A model generated the notes under the pieces. That model was not told the origin of the DNA, made no database searches, and saw only the letters and a list, made by a program, of their open reading frames with translations. A stretch of DNA of 64,000 nucleotides. It comes from Voacanga thouarsii (taxonomy: Eukaryota; Streptophyta; Magnoliopsida; Gentianales; Apocynaceae). Positions 24,287 to 36,404 of this stretch are shown in pieces. The stretch is taken from NCBI GenBank assembly GCA_026120185.1, contig JANUWF010001101.1:992001-1056000 (forward strand), read 5' to 3'. The number at the start of each line of letters is the position of its first letter. Positions within the stretch are counted from its first letter, which is position 1. The position numbers were made by a program, and so were the translations under genes.

Positions 24287-25179
24287 TAGGGGTGGCAATT
24301 GTGTCGTATTTAGGTTGACGGGACGTGTCAACTTAGGATAATTACATACGATAGGTCAACCCATACACAATCCGATTAATAAACATGTTGTATCGTATCA
24401 ACCCGTTTATTTTGTGTCGTATTCTTGTTATAAAATAGGTTGACATGACATGACACGATTAGACACAAAAATTAAATAGATAATTACTTAACCCGTCAAC
24501 CCGAATACTTACTAGACCCGCCAATCTGTCCACCCATTACATAAAAAATTTTAAAAAATCAAATCAAACCATATAAATTTTTTTAAAAAAAACTAATAAA
24601 ACAACCTATAAAGTTATAAATAACTAATAAAACAATAAACCATCCAACTAAATATCTAGAGATTTTAATAAATTCATAAGATTTAATCTTAAAAATCTAA
24701 ACAAATGTAGTTTTATAATAAAATTGAATTATTCAAGAAATTATTTTTTCTAACTAAAAGTCATTGTAATAATATTATTATTATAGACACTAAATAATAA
24801 TTAATTAAGAATGATTCATTTACCATGTATCAAGTAAATAGCCACATTAATATCATTTATTTTCCTTAAGATGTCTCATATAATTAAACAAAATAGATAC
24901 ACAAGTAATTCAATTAATTCAGATAATAAAATTTAATTCAATTAATTTATGTAAAAAATTAAATTATCTAATTTTTTATAATAAAATTTGTAGAGTATTA
25001 CAAAAGGTATTAAAAAAAAGGTTAAACGGGTTAGTGAGTTGAAACGGATTGAACCCGTTTATAACCGAATACATTTAAAGTTAAACGGGTCGACCTATTT
25101 CGACTCGAATCCGCAAAATTCCGACCCTAACCTGCTATAACTGTGTCATTTTATGTCGTGTTCAATATTGACACCCCTA
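24287..25179 (-). mobile_element. Non-autonomous hAT-like element, copy 1
   Basis: The ends are TAGGGGTGGCAAT and ATTGACACCCCTA, an imperfect inverted repeat typical of plant hAT-type elements. Inside the ends are GGGTTGAC / GTGTCGTA-type motifs around an AT-rich core without coding capacity. The whole 893 bp matches the reverse complement of 45537-46495. No matching 8-bp duplication is visible, so the flanks have probably changed. Confidence 0.82.
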
Positions 25180-25379
25180 ATTAGAAATTTCGACCTCACC
25201 CCCACATTTCCTTATCCTCCACCCACCTCCCCCGTCTCCCCCGGCGGCTTGTTCCGATAAAAGGAAAAGCCATCTCTGCTCTGAACCCACCTAAGACGAA
25301 ATAATCTCCAATCCCGGCAGAAGTGGGCTTAAAATTCTCTAATTTGGCATAAAGTTAAAAAATAAAATAAAAAATTTGT

Positions 25380-26030
25380 AAAAAAGAGCAAAACGCATTC
25401 ACCAGTAAAATTTTATATAAAAGTATGTATATATAAGAATATGATATACATATAACACATTTAAAAGTATAGATATTTTATATTTTACTCATATATATAC
25501 ATACATTTATCTACTTATATATAATTATATTAAATATTTATATATAATTAGACTTTTTAATATATATATATATATATATATTATATGCATGTGTAATTCC
25601 AATCTAATATATATGTACATTACATACTAATTATATATATTTATATTGTTTATATAATATAAATATACAAGAATATCTTTTATATATATATATATATATA
25701 CACACACATTTATATACATATTGTCTCTTACATGCTACTTATATATAATATAACATAAAAAATTTATATTTTGCTCATTTATATATATACATTTATCTAC
25801 TTATATACTAATTATATTATATATATATTTATATAGAATTAATTTTTTAATAAATATATTATATGTGTATAAATATAATCTAATATAATATATATACACA
25901 CTATTATAATTATAAATATTTTTATAATCAATCCTTTTATAAATATAGGTACACTTATTATATATACATATTATTTCTTATATACTAAATATATATACTT
26001 ATATTTTGATATTTTATATATATATATAAT
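25380..26030. repeat. (TA)-rich low-complexity core
   Basis: Repeated TATATATA, CATATATA and TATTTATA strings, including (TA)10-like runs near 25560 and 25681. Confidence 0.85.
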
Positions 26031-26137
26031 GCATGGTGGGGACGGGAACAAGTTAAGGATCATGTAATTCCCACCCCTGGCCCGAACTTGCGTGGGGCTG
26101 AGATGCTGGTTCTGTTCCAATTCCTATTTAAATTGGG

Positions 26138-26270
26138 AGGAATTCTTACATGGACCGTGGATCGTGGACCGTGGACCAAATGCATTGATGAGTTGTACCG
26201 TACAACTTATGTTGCACGCAGTACAAGTTATCAATGCAGTTAGTCTATGGTCCATTGTTAGAATTTTCCT
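26138..26270. mobile_element. Small foldback MITE, copy B
   Basis: GGAATTCTTACATGGACC at the left pairs with GGTCCATTGTTAGAATTTTCC at the right in part; the core contains AGTTGTACCGTACAACTT. Flanking TAAATTGGGAG (left) and TAAATGGGAG (right) look like a 10-11-bp target duplication, which would suggest a Mutator-like MITE. Same family as about 22302-22408. Confidence 0.65.
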
Positions 26271-26440
26271 TAAATGGGAGAATCTCTGGCTCTACCGAGC
26301 CAGGGGGCAGAACTCCTGTTTAAGCTGAGAAATTTTCGTCACTGACTACGGAGATAAATTGAGAATCGAATTAGATATGATAAGGCAATGCTGGGGTTGA
26401 GATTTCTAGTTGTCAGACTTGTCCCAACTTCAATTACTAT

Positions 26441-27316
26441 TCCTAATTTTCAAAGCACATAGAGTACACGCACACATACACACTGACACACATTTGGTAA
26501 TGTTAAAAAGTGAAATTTATAAGGATTATTAAAAAAAAAAAATCTTAATTTTTTAAAGACAAATAAAAGATTTTTTAAATTTTGGTTATGAGCACCACCA
26601 TTCGCATTCTTGGTCCGCCCTTGGTCTGTCTTCACCTGATACCTCATCTTTAAATATGATTCTTTTTTATGTGGAGTTAATATCTATTTATCAAATTTAG
26701 AATACTTTTTTCTTTTTTAAATTTATAGCTATCTTTTATTAATTAGATTAGACTCTTAGCTTCTATTTTTCATTTTGGCCCTAATTCAAAAAGGTATTCG
26801 AGTTTAACAGCTAGATCATAGTGGATTTTTTTTAAATAGTACATTTTTTCACTTTTAGCATACCAAAAAGAACAATGCGAAGCGCTCTTGCAATCCTTAT
26901 CTCTGAGAACAGGTTTTTATTGGTGTAATTTACATCTTAAACTTTAATTATAATCCATTTGATAGTTTTAAGATAAAAATGTTAAAGTAAACAGGAACAG
27001 GCACTAAGATGTACCTTGTCGCATCAAATTGGTTAGTTGATTGATGCTTTTATGCTCCTTCCTCTGCTATATATTCATCATACTTACTCCTAATTTTATT
27101 ATATATGATCTAGTTTGTCATTCTTCTAAATGTTCATCGTGTTCTTATCGTTTTCACTATTTCACCTCCAACTTTGTGAAACCCTCAGCACTATTCTCCC
27201 AATATTTTGCAGCAAATAAGGTGACAAGAAATAGACGAAGTCTTTGATCAATCCATCAATTTATTCATGCATGCTCAGATATTATACTGATATGTAAAAA
27301 TCTATTCTTTGTGCTG
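26441..27316. other. Upstream intergenic region of the transporter gene
   Basis: AT-rich, with no coding or repeat structure I can name. It should hold the promoter of the gene that starts at 27351. Confidence 0.4.
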
Positions 27317-27324
27317 TATATATA
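27317..27324 (+). promoter_or_regulatory. Possible TATA box
   Basis: TATATATA lies about 30 bp before the ATG at 27351. Transcription starting some 30 bp downstream would leave almost no leader, so the real TATA may lie further up; this site is only a candidate. Confidence 0.25.
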
Positions 27325-27350
27325 GGTTTAGAAAGGATATATAGCAGAAG

Positions 27351-30300
27351 ATGAAGAGTTATTCACTTGGCTGCTGCTCCATTTGTATTGAGAAACAAAA
27401 GCCCTACATTGCAATGCTCTTTGTGCAGTTTGCCTACGCAGGCATGGCTTTGATCTCCAAAGCAGCGATGAATGGAGGAATGAATCCTTATATTTTTGTC
27501 GCTTATCGTCAAGCTTTTGCTACTGTTGTTTTGGCTCCTTTTGCTCTTTTGCTTGATAGGTAACTTATAAAGCATTCTTTTTTGCTTTATTAACATGGTC
27601 TCATCTGAGTTAGCATTATGACTTTCTTTGCCTAGTATTTATCAGGAATAAGGCTGCTTCTTTATCATACAAGATACTGCTGAAGATATTTTTGGTTTCG
27701 TTATTCGGGTATGCTTTTCTGAAACGTTAAAGTGCGTGTATATCTTGTTGTGATTTGCCGTTTAAACTACTGTAATTTGATAATGAAAAACAGACTATAT
27801 GCACAAAATTTCAGGATTACTCTGAGCTTAAATCTCTACATTTATTCATTGAATTACACCTCTGCAACATTTGCTGCTGCTTCAACAAACACAATTCCTC
27901 TCATGACCTTTGTTATGGCTACTCTATTGAGGTAACTAGTCGTCAGAGTTAACATCGTAAGAATCTTTTCATTGTCATGCGGACGTATAAAATGGGACCT
28001 GTCCCCATTTGCTTGCTTTTCATCTTCTCACGTTGCTGACTAAAAATGCTTTTTGGAAAAGGAGTTTTAGAAATTAATAATAGATTTTTCATTTTTGACC
28101 GCATTAACAAGTAAAAGTAGACGTAAGAGGCCCAAGAACAGTTAATATATTCAAAATAGAATTTTTACCCTTTTCAAAGCTAAGATAAAAAACAAAATAG
28201 CAATTGAGAACCCTTCAAAGAAACTCTCTTCATTTTAAGAAACAAAACATTGCCTTTATCCTTTTTTTTTTTCCTACTCTTTGACAATTTGTTTTTAAAA
28301 TATCAAGAATGGAGAGTGTGTCAATCAAAAAAAGTCATGGAATGGCCAAAGTCTTGGGTTCCGCAATTGGGTTTTTTGGAGCAATCGTGTTTGCCTTTGT
28401 TAAAGGGCCTCGTATACATTTCATGAACGGGTCTGTTGGCAACAACCGTGACACATCCGGCTCGAGTCTGAAGTCTAGTTCTCAGGGACAGTGGATAAAG
28501 GGTTCTCTCATCATGTTGTTGGCCAACATGATTTGGTCTTCTTGGCTCATTGTGCTGGTAATTATATCATGCTCTCTCTGTCTCTCTCTCTCTCTATATA
28601 TATATACCCACACAAAGGTTACCCAAGATTTTTGAATAACTATTGCTTTTTCTTTTTTGTTTTTCTAAAAAAACGGATTTTGCTCGGAAGTAACACCCTC
28701 AAAGGTTAACTTCTTATGCCTCCCTCGAATGCACATTCTTATATATTTTGTCCCATTCACATGCTCAATTTTTCATATACAGAGTCCGTCACTACATGAA
28801 TTATTTTCTTAATAAACAAAAATGACATATATAGTAGATTGATAATTATCCCTAGCTATTAGCTAGAATATGTAATCGTGGTGAAAAGCGGTGTTCTTGT
28901 TTTGCAGGCCCCCATTGTGAAAGAATATCCAGCAAAACTACGTCTTACAACTCTGCAATGTTTGTTTAGTTGCATACAATCATCACTTTTCGCCATTGCA
29001 ATGGAAAGAGATGGATCGTGCTGGAAGCTTGGATGGGATATCAATCTTTTTTCTGTGGCCTATTGTGTATGTTTTCTATTTGCCAGAATTTGATATATTA
29101 TATCTAAAACTTTCACATTTGTTTAATCGTTAACAAACAAGAAAAAAAAATGTTTGAGAGAAAGCAATTGAATATATTATCTCACGAATTTTAACCTATT
29201 GATCAGTGACGGAACTAAGGGGTAAAATTTTTAAAATTTTGAATTCTTCCTTAGAAAAATTAATTTTTTTTAAGAAGACCATTTTAAATTTTACTTTTTC
29301 TCCTTATTTAAAAAAAAAAGTTCTTTAACGTTTTTTTTTTTTGTATAATTGTCCTCTCAATATAAATATTTGGTTCCATTCCTTCTATTGAGACTTCTTT
29401 ATATATATGCTTTAGAACCTTGATGTAAACTTGCTAATAAAAACTATTATGAGCTTTTGAAGTTTCGCTCATATTTAAGCACTTTAGAAGCAACCAATTA
29501 GCACCCTTTCTTTTGTGCGAAAGGGACCACTTTTACTCACCGAGAATGGAAAATTTGTGGCTTCTTGTTCGAATTATTGCATGACAGTCACGGAACTTGT
29601 ACCAACAATTGATAAGGAATTATGCAGCTAGATCCGCAATAGAATAAAAAAAAAAAATAGGATTGAGTAAATTATATAAAAAGATATATTAATTGATAAT
29701 ATTATAATTTTTAATAATTTTTTGAAGAGAAATAAAAATAAAAATAAAAATAGATTTAATTAAAAATTTTAATTTTGGTAAAACAAGAATAAAAAGGTGA
29801 TGAATCTTTGGCATGACTAGGTGATATCTTTGTGCATAATTGCATTATTGAGGGTGAAATAGTTACATGACAAAAGTAGATCATATATATAAGAAGGAAG
29901 AGAAGGCTGCAGGTAGATAACAAACTACCAAAAGATGTCCGAACCACCCCCCGGTGCCCTTCCCTCCCTCTCTCTTTTAGCTTCTCTATTTGTCATTTTT
30001 TTTGGTGGGGGGGGGGTGAGGGGGGTGAGGGTGGGGAAGATGAGGCCTTCTTTGAGTAACTAGAGGGAAAGCCCTGAAATAAAAGGCATTAGATTGAAGT
30101 CTCATACCATATGATTACTTTGTAGATGAAAATGAGAAAAATTCTTGGTCATCTGATAGGCCTAAAGGTGCATGTGCAAGCAAATTATTTCCCTACTTGA
30201 AACTAAAATAACCCAATTTTAAAAAGTTCTAAAGCTTCATTTATGGCCTTATCAAATAGTAGTGCTTTATGCAGGAGATTAAGATGCTACTTTAATATTT

Positions 30301-31275
30301 TTTTAAAAGTTCATCATCTTTTGATGTTTGGAAAAAATGACTTGCTAACAATTTAATAACCTATAACTTAAATCATGATTTTCAAGAAATCTTACACAAG
30401 TTTTAGCTCAAATCATTTATGACACCACCGTTATATAGGCTTGTCTAGGCACTAAGTAATGCCTGCTCCACTGTGTGTGGCCTTCCACATTTCAACATGA
30501 ATGCAGAAAATCTAACTTTTAAACGTACACCATTTTTATGTTCCTGATGAAAAATTCATTATTTGATTGTGTATTTTTCAGGGTGTGATTGTTACCGGAA
30601 TAACTTACTGGTTGCAATTATGGGCTGTGGAGATGCGAGGTCCCGTTTTCACAGCCATGTTTACTCCACTCGCTCTAATTATAACTGCTGTTGTCTCAGC
30701 GCTTGTGTGGAAGGAGATTCTTCGTTTAGGAAAGTATAGTCTTACAACCCTTTAAAAATAATATCTAGCTATTAAATTTACATATTTGCGCTTTAAGCAT
30801 GAAGTTCTCTAACCCGAATCTCAGGTCCCCCTTACAAATTGTTGTGTTGGTGATACATTTGTGCATAAATTTCAATTATTTTGACAAAAATCATGTAATA
30901 ATTGTCACTGTGAAGCAATGGTAAACTTTCAAGTGCCGCGGTGACAATAAAGAGCAAGATTTTTGTCGAAACAGCGGCAGGATTATGACTTTTGTCAGAA
31001 TGTGTCACTGTATAAAAATTTGTTTTCCCAGGCACAACGTTTTTACCATTTGAGATAAGTGTTTTTTGTTCAAAATGTAAAATTTGATTCTGAAAATCTC
31101 TGCTTTATTCTCTGGTGGCAGTGTTTGTGGAGCCATACTGCTGGTGGGAGGACTGTACTGTGTGTTGTGGGGAAAGAACACAGAAGCAGAAGCAGAAGCA
31201 GAAAGGGAAGGAAAGGAAGAGAAATTAAAATCCGACAAGGAAACAGAAGTTTTAGAGTGCATTACACATCAGTGA
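27351..31275 (+). CDS. WAT1-related / EamA-domain (nodulin MtN21-type, UMAMIT) transporter
   Basis: Seven exons join in frame: 27351-27559, 27646-27708, 27815-27931, 28308-28557, 28908-29066, 30582-30733 and 31122-31275. All introns are GT..AG (86, 106, 376, 350, 1515 and 388 bp). The product is 367 residues, the usual family length, with about ten hydrophobic helices as two EamA repeats. Recognisable family blocks are FVQFAYAGMALISKAAMNGG, YRQAFATVVLAPFALLLDR, YTSATFAAAS, KKSHGMAKVLG, KEYPAKLRLTTLQC, MRGPVFTAMFTPLALIITA and GAILLVGGLYCVLWGK. The C-terminus is hydrophilic and charged with an (Glu-Ala)3-Glu run. UMAMIT/WAT1 proteins move amino acids or auxin across plasma-membrane or vacuolar membranes; the substrate here cannot be told. 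No stop or frameshift is present. The start is chosen because it gives the family N-terminus. Confidence 0.93.
29946..30036 (+). repeat. C-rich then G-rich tracts in intron 5
   Basis: A pyrimidine stretch (about 29946-29980, CCCCCCGG followed by CCTTCCCTCCCTCTCTC) is followed by a G-rich stretch (30004-30036, runs of 10, 6, 3 and 4 G). The G-runs fit a G-quadruplex on the transcribed RNA, and the C and G tracts could also pair. Confidence 0.6.
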
Positions 31276-31649
31276 TTGACAGGGCATAATGTTAATGATG
31301 TTTGTATCCCTTATGGATATTCTTGGCCTAAACTCGTGTGTGTCAGTTGGGATTGCTTTCTAGCTAGGAAGTGCACCACTACGTGGATATCTCAAGTTCT
31401 CTATTATCATCACAATTATTTTCCCCGTTTTCTTTTGTTGCAATTTTAATATCATCCCGCTTCCTTCCAAAAAGGAGAGGGGGGGGGGATGTAGGTTGGG
31501 AAATAACTTTTAAATGTATTTTTCCTGAAAATTCGTTAATTCAAGTTACGCATAAGGGCTCTAGAATTAGATGGTTCTCTTTTCATTAGATTTTAATCAT
31601 CTCATTAAAAAATAATTCAGTTTAGTAATTAAAATGTTAAACTAAAAAC
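31276..31649 (+). other. 3' flank of the transporter gene
   Basis: Probably contains the 3' UTR. No clear AATAAA signal is visible. A run of nine G lies near 31480. Confidence 0.4.
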
Positions 31650-32060
31650 AATAGTGTGTTTGGATTAAAGAAGTTGGAAGGAAAGGAAAGGAGGGAAGAG
31701 AGATTTAGATAATTAGATTAATTTTTATTAAGGGAAAATGAAGAATATGAAGAGAATGGATGGCTTGAGCTTAGTTTAAGATATTCAATTTAATTTTTAT
31801 CTAAAAATGAACAGAAATCAGATAGAGTGAAGAAAGAAAAACCAACTCTAATGAAAGTTTTTAATGACAATTAAAATATGTATATTATAAAATATTCATA
31901 ATTACTTATCTATGCATACACATATATGTATGTATATATGTCTGTTAATTAAATAGGTAATAAACAGTCCAATCATGTTCCCTCTCTTCTCTCATATTTC
32001 CTCTTCCTCCCACCACCCCCTTTTCCACTATTTTCCTTTCCTCAATTTAAATGAAAAATC
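31650..32060. mobile_element. Possible MITE downstream of the transporter gene
   Basis: A purine-rich left arm (TTGGAAGGAAAGGAAAGG, about 31673) faces a pyrimidine-rich right arm (CCACTATTTTCCTTTCCTC, about 32025), so the ends are imperfectly complementary. The middle is AT-rich and non-coding. No target duplication was found. Confidence 0.35.
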
Positions 32061-32489
32061 ATTATTATTTTTTTTGATACATTATGAAATGAGAATGTAA
32101 ATTAAATTTAAGCTATTATCACATGAAGATAATTAATATGATCTCATAACTATATCTATCTGCTGACAAATTTAACTATCATATGTTAACATTCAAACCA
32201 CTAACAAAATATCTATCCTTAGCAACTTACATTTGTTTCTGAACAAGTTTTCAGATAATAAGCTTAAAGGTTTTTTTATTGATGATAGTGATAATATCGA
32301 TGATGATCTTAATACGGAATTAGACATAAAATTTTTAATTTAAATTTAAAGGATAAAAAAATAATAGCATTCTTAATTATTCAAACTTTAATAAAATCAT
32401 ATGTACTGATCATTGTAATCTCGTATGTATATCCGTCCATTCTCTGCGGGAGTTCTGGGTTTTTGTCAAAGACGCAAAAAAAATTAGAT

Positions 32490-32970
32490 TTTGCAACGGG
32501 GCTGGGCTGGGCCGGGGACTAGAAATTCCGGCCCCATCCCCGCATTGCTCCGTATCCCCATCCCCGGCCCGTCCCCGCTACGGGGAAAGGTGGGGATCCC
32601 CGCCCCCGGCCCGTCGGGGATAAAACAATCCCCTGTCCTGACCCAACGGGGAAACGGGGGCCCGTTTGGGCCCGAAAATATTTATAAAGATTTTTTTAAA
32701 AAAAAAATTCCTCCAATATATTTTTATTCAAAACTTTTTAATCATATAAAAAAATTTTGTGGTGATTTTCAATAATTCATGTATTTATCATATCACTAGA
32801 TTAATGATAGTAAAATTGATAATTTATAATTGATAATTTTTTTTCTTTTTCTATTTTTCCTCTTCTTTTCTATTTTATTTTATTTTATATACATATATAA
32901 TCTACATTTATATACATATATAATCATATATAATATATATAATCTACTTATAATTTATATAGTGTGTATT

Positions 32971-33001
<31 letters not shown>

Positions 33002-33322
33002 TAGTATGTATACATATATAATATATATATAATTTATATAATATGTATACATATACAACACATATATAATTCACTTCTATATGTATGTGTGTATATATAT
33101 ATATATTTATATAATTTACTTATATATATATATATATATATAATATGTAAAGCGGGCCGGGGGCGGGGATCATGCAATCCCGTCCCGGCCCGGCCCCGAT
33201 TGGCTGGTCGAAAAATGAAGCCTGCCCCCGATCCGTTCCCGCTTTAAATCGGGGAATTTCGAATTTAATCGGACCGGGTCGGGCCGGACCCCTATATTTA
33301 AGATGGAAAATTGTCATCCTTA
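32490..33322. mobile_element. Non-autonomous element with GC-rich ends and (TA)-rich core
   Basis: The left part (about 32497-32690) and right part (33150-33300) are dense in GGCCCGG / CCCCGCCCC motifs, which are extreme for this window. They flank an AT-rich core with (TA)n runs. The right end TTGTCATCCTTA resembles the hAT-like terminus ATTGCCATCCTTA at 46483-46495. The left end is not clear and may be lost. The open frames across it follow the repeated motif and are not genes. Confidence 0.55.
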
Positions 33323-34634
33323 GTATGAACAAAAAATCATGAGCAGAAGAAACATGAGGCCCTAATTCCGAGGCTTCCACACGTTTTGAGATCATCTTTA
33401 GTCATCTCGTGGTTATCTGAGTGGATGCTTTTACAATATTTTGCATTTTGTTTTGGCTGTTTCCAAATCTCACTTCCATTTGCCTTGATTAAGCAAAGAC
33501 CACCCAAAAATTCTCTGTTTTCAGATTTTAGGTTGAAAATTGTCGTGCCCTGTACTCGAGTCTTGACATGTGTTCGATCCGAAAGCCGGACACAGCCGCA
33601 TCCTTAGGCAAACTCTTAGCATATAAAACGTTGTTAGAATCCACAAGTACAAAATATATGAACTTTCAAACCCAAACATAAAAAGACCAATAGAGTTAAT
33701 TTTAATTATATTTTTTAAAAATAAAACGTTTTGTAATTTAATTCTTATTAATTCAAATTGAATAATCGTGTCATCTAATAATTTTGAAAATTTCTATCTC
33801 GTCCTTCTTTTTTTTTTTTTTATCGGTTAGATTTAATTTGATTATTTGACTGGGTCAATAGCAAAAAATAAGGAATTTTGAAAGAACAAATGTGTAATTT
33901 TACTTTATTATTTTTTCACTTTTTCGACCTCCTTTTCTACCCATCATCCCCCTTTTTTCCCCTCCATCTGCAAAACTCCAACAGAAAGTCAAGGCACCCC
34001 TATCACGCCCAATGCTTTTATTGCAAAAGCAATTCTCTATGCCACAGCAAATTTCTCCACTTTTCCCTAAGTGCAATGGCCACAACTTGTCTTCACTTTG
34101 TCCTAGTTCCCCATTCCACCCAACTCTTGTGCAATTTGTTGAAAATGACCATTTTAAGAGTAAATAATTTTTAATTCATGATTAGTTAATAAGAATTATT
34201 TTTGATATATTAAAAATTATTTTGATTATGATAAAAGTTATTTTTATTGTGAAAATTCATAATTAAATGTCATTAAAATTGAATATTTAATCATTTAGGA
34301 ACCTATATTATACATGAATCCCACATAAAAAAAGTTAAAGAGTATTGAGACCCTTATATACTAAAAAACTTTTTCTATGCACTTAATAGAAAGCTCAAGA
34401 TAGTGTGACTGTCACATGCGTGTGCCACCCCGCTTGGACATATTTTTTTCCTGAGGCTATAGTAAGAACAGAGCCGCCACTCTGATTTGAAAAAAAAAAA
34501 ATAGCCGCCTCTTCTATTCTCTTTCTCGCAAACCATATTTTTTCCTCTTTCTCGCAATCCATATTTTTTCCTGACTTAATGGGACCGGCGAATTGAGGAG
34601 ATTTTCAAGATCGCAGTTGGTATGCGTCGATGGT
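33323..34634. other. Intergenic DNA without a supported gene
   Basis: Open frames here are short and without recognisable motifs. Pyrimidine-rich patches occur near 33900-33960 and 34500-34570. Confidence 0.45.
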
Positions 34635-36402
34635 TGTCACGCCACGCACTCGCAAGATGTGGCATGGCCATACCACCAGAGTTGTAACCTAGTAATACGA
34701 AGCCTTACATCAAAATTTAAATAACCAAATATATTTTCTCCCAAAATGACAACTAAATAATTTCATAATTAAATCTTTCACAAAGAAATTATATCAAAAT
34801 CCATAGAACTAATTCTTATACTTGTCTCAACGAGTACAAAAACAAAGGTAGAACTTATAATAAATAAGATAACATAAGTCACTAAACAAAATTCTGAAAT
34901 TCGACTTCGCTAAACGTCCAACACAACCTTAGTAGAAATGGCTTTTGCACCACTGATCATCATTAAAATCTAAAAGGAGAAAATATTGAAGGGTGAGCCA
35001 ACCACATGCTCAATAAGTAACAATTAATCATTTCTCCCAAATAAAGTTTATTATACTTTTACATAATATACACAAATAGATACCATACCAATGCTCTCAT
35101 TTACAAAGAGGTAATAACCTTTTACGTAATATTGAGTTCTAAAATACTCTTATAACACATTAATACATAAGATTCTATTACATAAATAACTCATAAATTT
35201 TTAATGACATTCAATTTTAATATATCCCATATATTAAAACTATACCAACTAATTCCTTTACTTCAAAAAACTTCAATAACTAATATAATATAATAAAATT
35301 AATACTATATATAATAGTGTAAAACCATGTTCCTGAATTTCGAAGTGCAATTCATTTCAATGCCCAACACTATCTACTAAATTCTTCTTCTCTTGTTTTT
35401 TTTTCGTTTCAAACAAAAGCCCTGATGGAGTTAATTGGGATGGCCCACAATCAAAAAGACACTTGAAAATCAACTTTTTTGAGAAGTCTTGAAGGACGAA
35501 AGAAAAAGAGGGAATGATGAGAGAGAGGGAGGACTGAAAATGAGAGGAAAAGAGAGACTAAAGTTGTATCAAAAGACACATGAAAATTCTTTTTTTTTTT
35601 TAGGTTGTGTTATTCGTGACCATAAATCGGAGATTTTCACACAACAAATGATCGGGAATATAAACATATAAAAATATTCGTTCACAAAAATTCATATAAC
35701 TATTACCTTCTTCTAACTGAAATTAATTTATTCAGTTAAGAAAATTCAAAAAGGCTTAACTCGGCCTTAGCGGTCCAAAAAGATTAAAACTTCGTCTTGC
35801 ATAAAATTCAAAAAGACGAATTCAATCTTAACATTGTTCAAAAAAGTTTTAACCCACATTGGAGACATCGTATTCAAATAAACATAAACAAATCCATCAT
35901 GTACCAAATTTATCAAATATATTCATACGGAATCATGTATTTATATAATATAAATACCGAAACACACACCATACACTAACCAATCATTGAAACTTATACT
36001 TTGAAAAAATACCATACTTTATTCAGGAATTTTTAATAAAAAAAACGTTTTATTCTATTATTCGTACAAGAAAATCGAAGAAATTCATTCTTACTTACCT
36101 CTTAATATCGACGCTTGAAAACTGTAACAGTCTATAGTATTCTTTCCTTCAAATCTTAATTGAACTCTCTCCCTCTTTTTGTGTCTGTTGACGGTTATTG
36201 AAAAATAACGATATTTCCTATAGGTTTTCCTATTTAATAAATCGCAAATTTCCCTAACTTTTAAATAGTTTTAATTAAGTATCTACTTACTTAAAATATT
36301 AACCAAATAGAATTCTAATTCTTATTTTATTATGATTTAACCCTTAACAAATTCTAAAATATCTATATAAATAAAAGACTTCCAAAAAGTGTGGGTTTTA
36401 CA
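34635..36402. mobile_element. Putative solo LTR
   Basis: It starts TGTCACGCCACGC and ends GTGTGGGTTTTACA, a TG..CA frame with the start/end sequence style of many plant gypsy LTRs. No protein frames lie inside. It shares the feature TGAGCCAACCACATGCTCAATAAG with a comparable block in 54975-59263 (GATGAGACAGAAATCTCAATAAG). The flanking 5-mers (ATGGT and TCGGC) do not match, so the boundaries or the solo-LTR call could be wrong. Confidence 0.45.
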
Positions 36403-36404
36403 TC

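Larger units (their letters stand above)
25190..26440. mobile_element. Degenerate GC-end / (TA)-rich-core element
   Basis: A GC-rich left part (about 25190-25330, with CCCCCGTCTCCCCCGG) and a right part (about 26035-26110, with GGATCATGTAATTCCCACCCC) flank about 650 bp of (TA)-rich repeats. The right part resembles 33150-33200 (GGGGATCATGCAATCCCGTC), so these are probably related. A MITE interrupts it at about 26138-26270. Confidence 0.45.

Noticed and set aside
24287..25179. An 8-bp target duplication for hAT copy 1
   Set aside because: The flanks GGGGTCAG and ATTAGAAA do not match, so I give the ends from the terminal repeats only.
32491..33395. Pro/Gly/Arg-rich frames on both strands
   Set aside because: They follow the GC-rich terminal motif of a non-autonomous element and are not conserved protein.
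33386..34174. Short frames between the GC-rich element and the putative LTR as host exons
   Set aside because: Composition is low-complexity pyrimidine-rich, and no splice-linked frame or family motif could be built.
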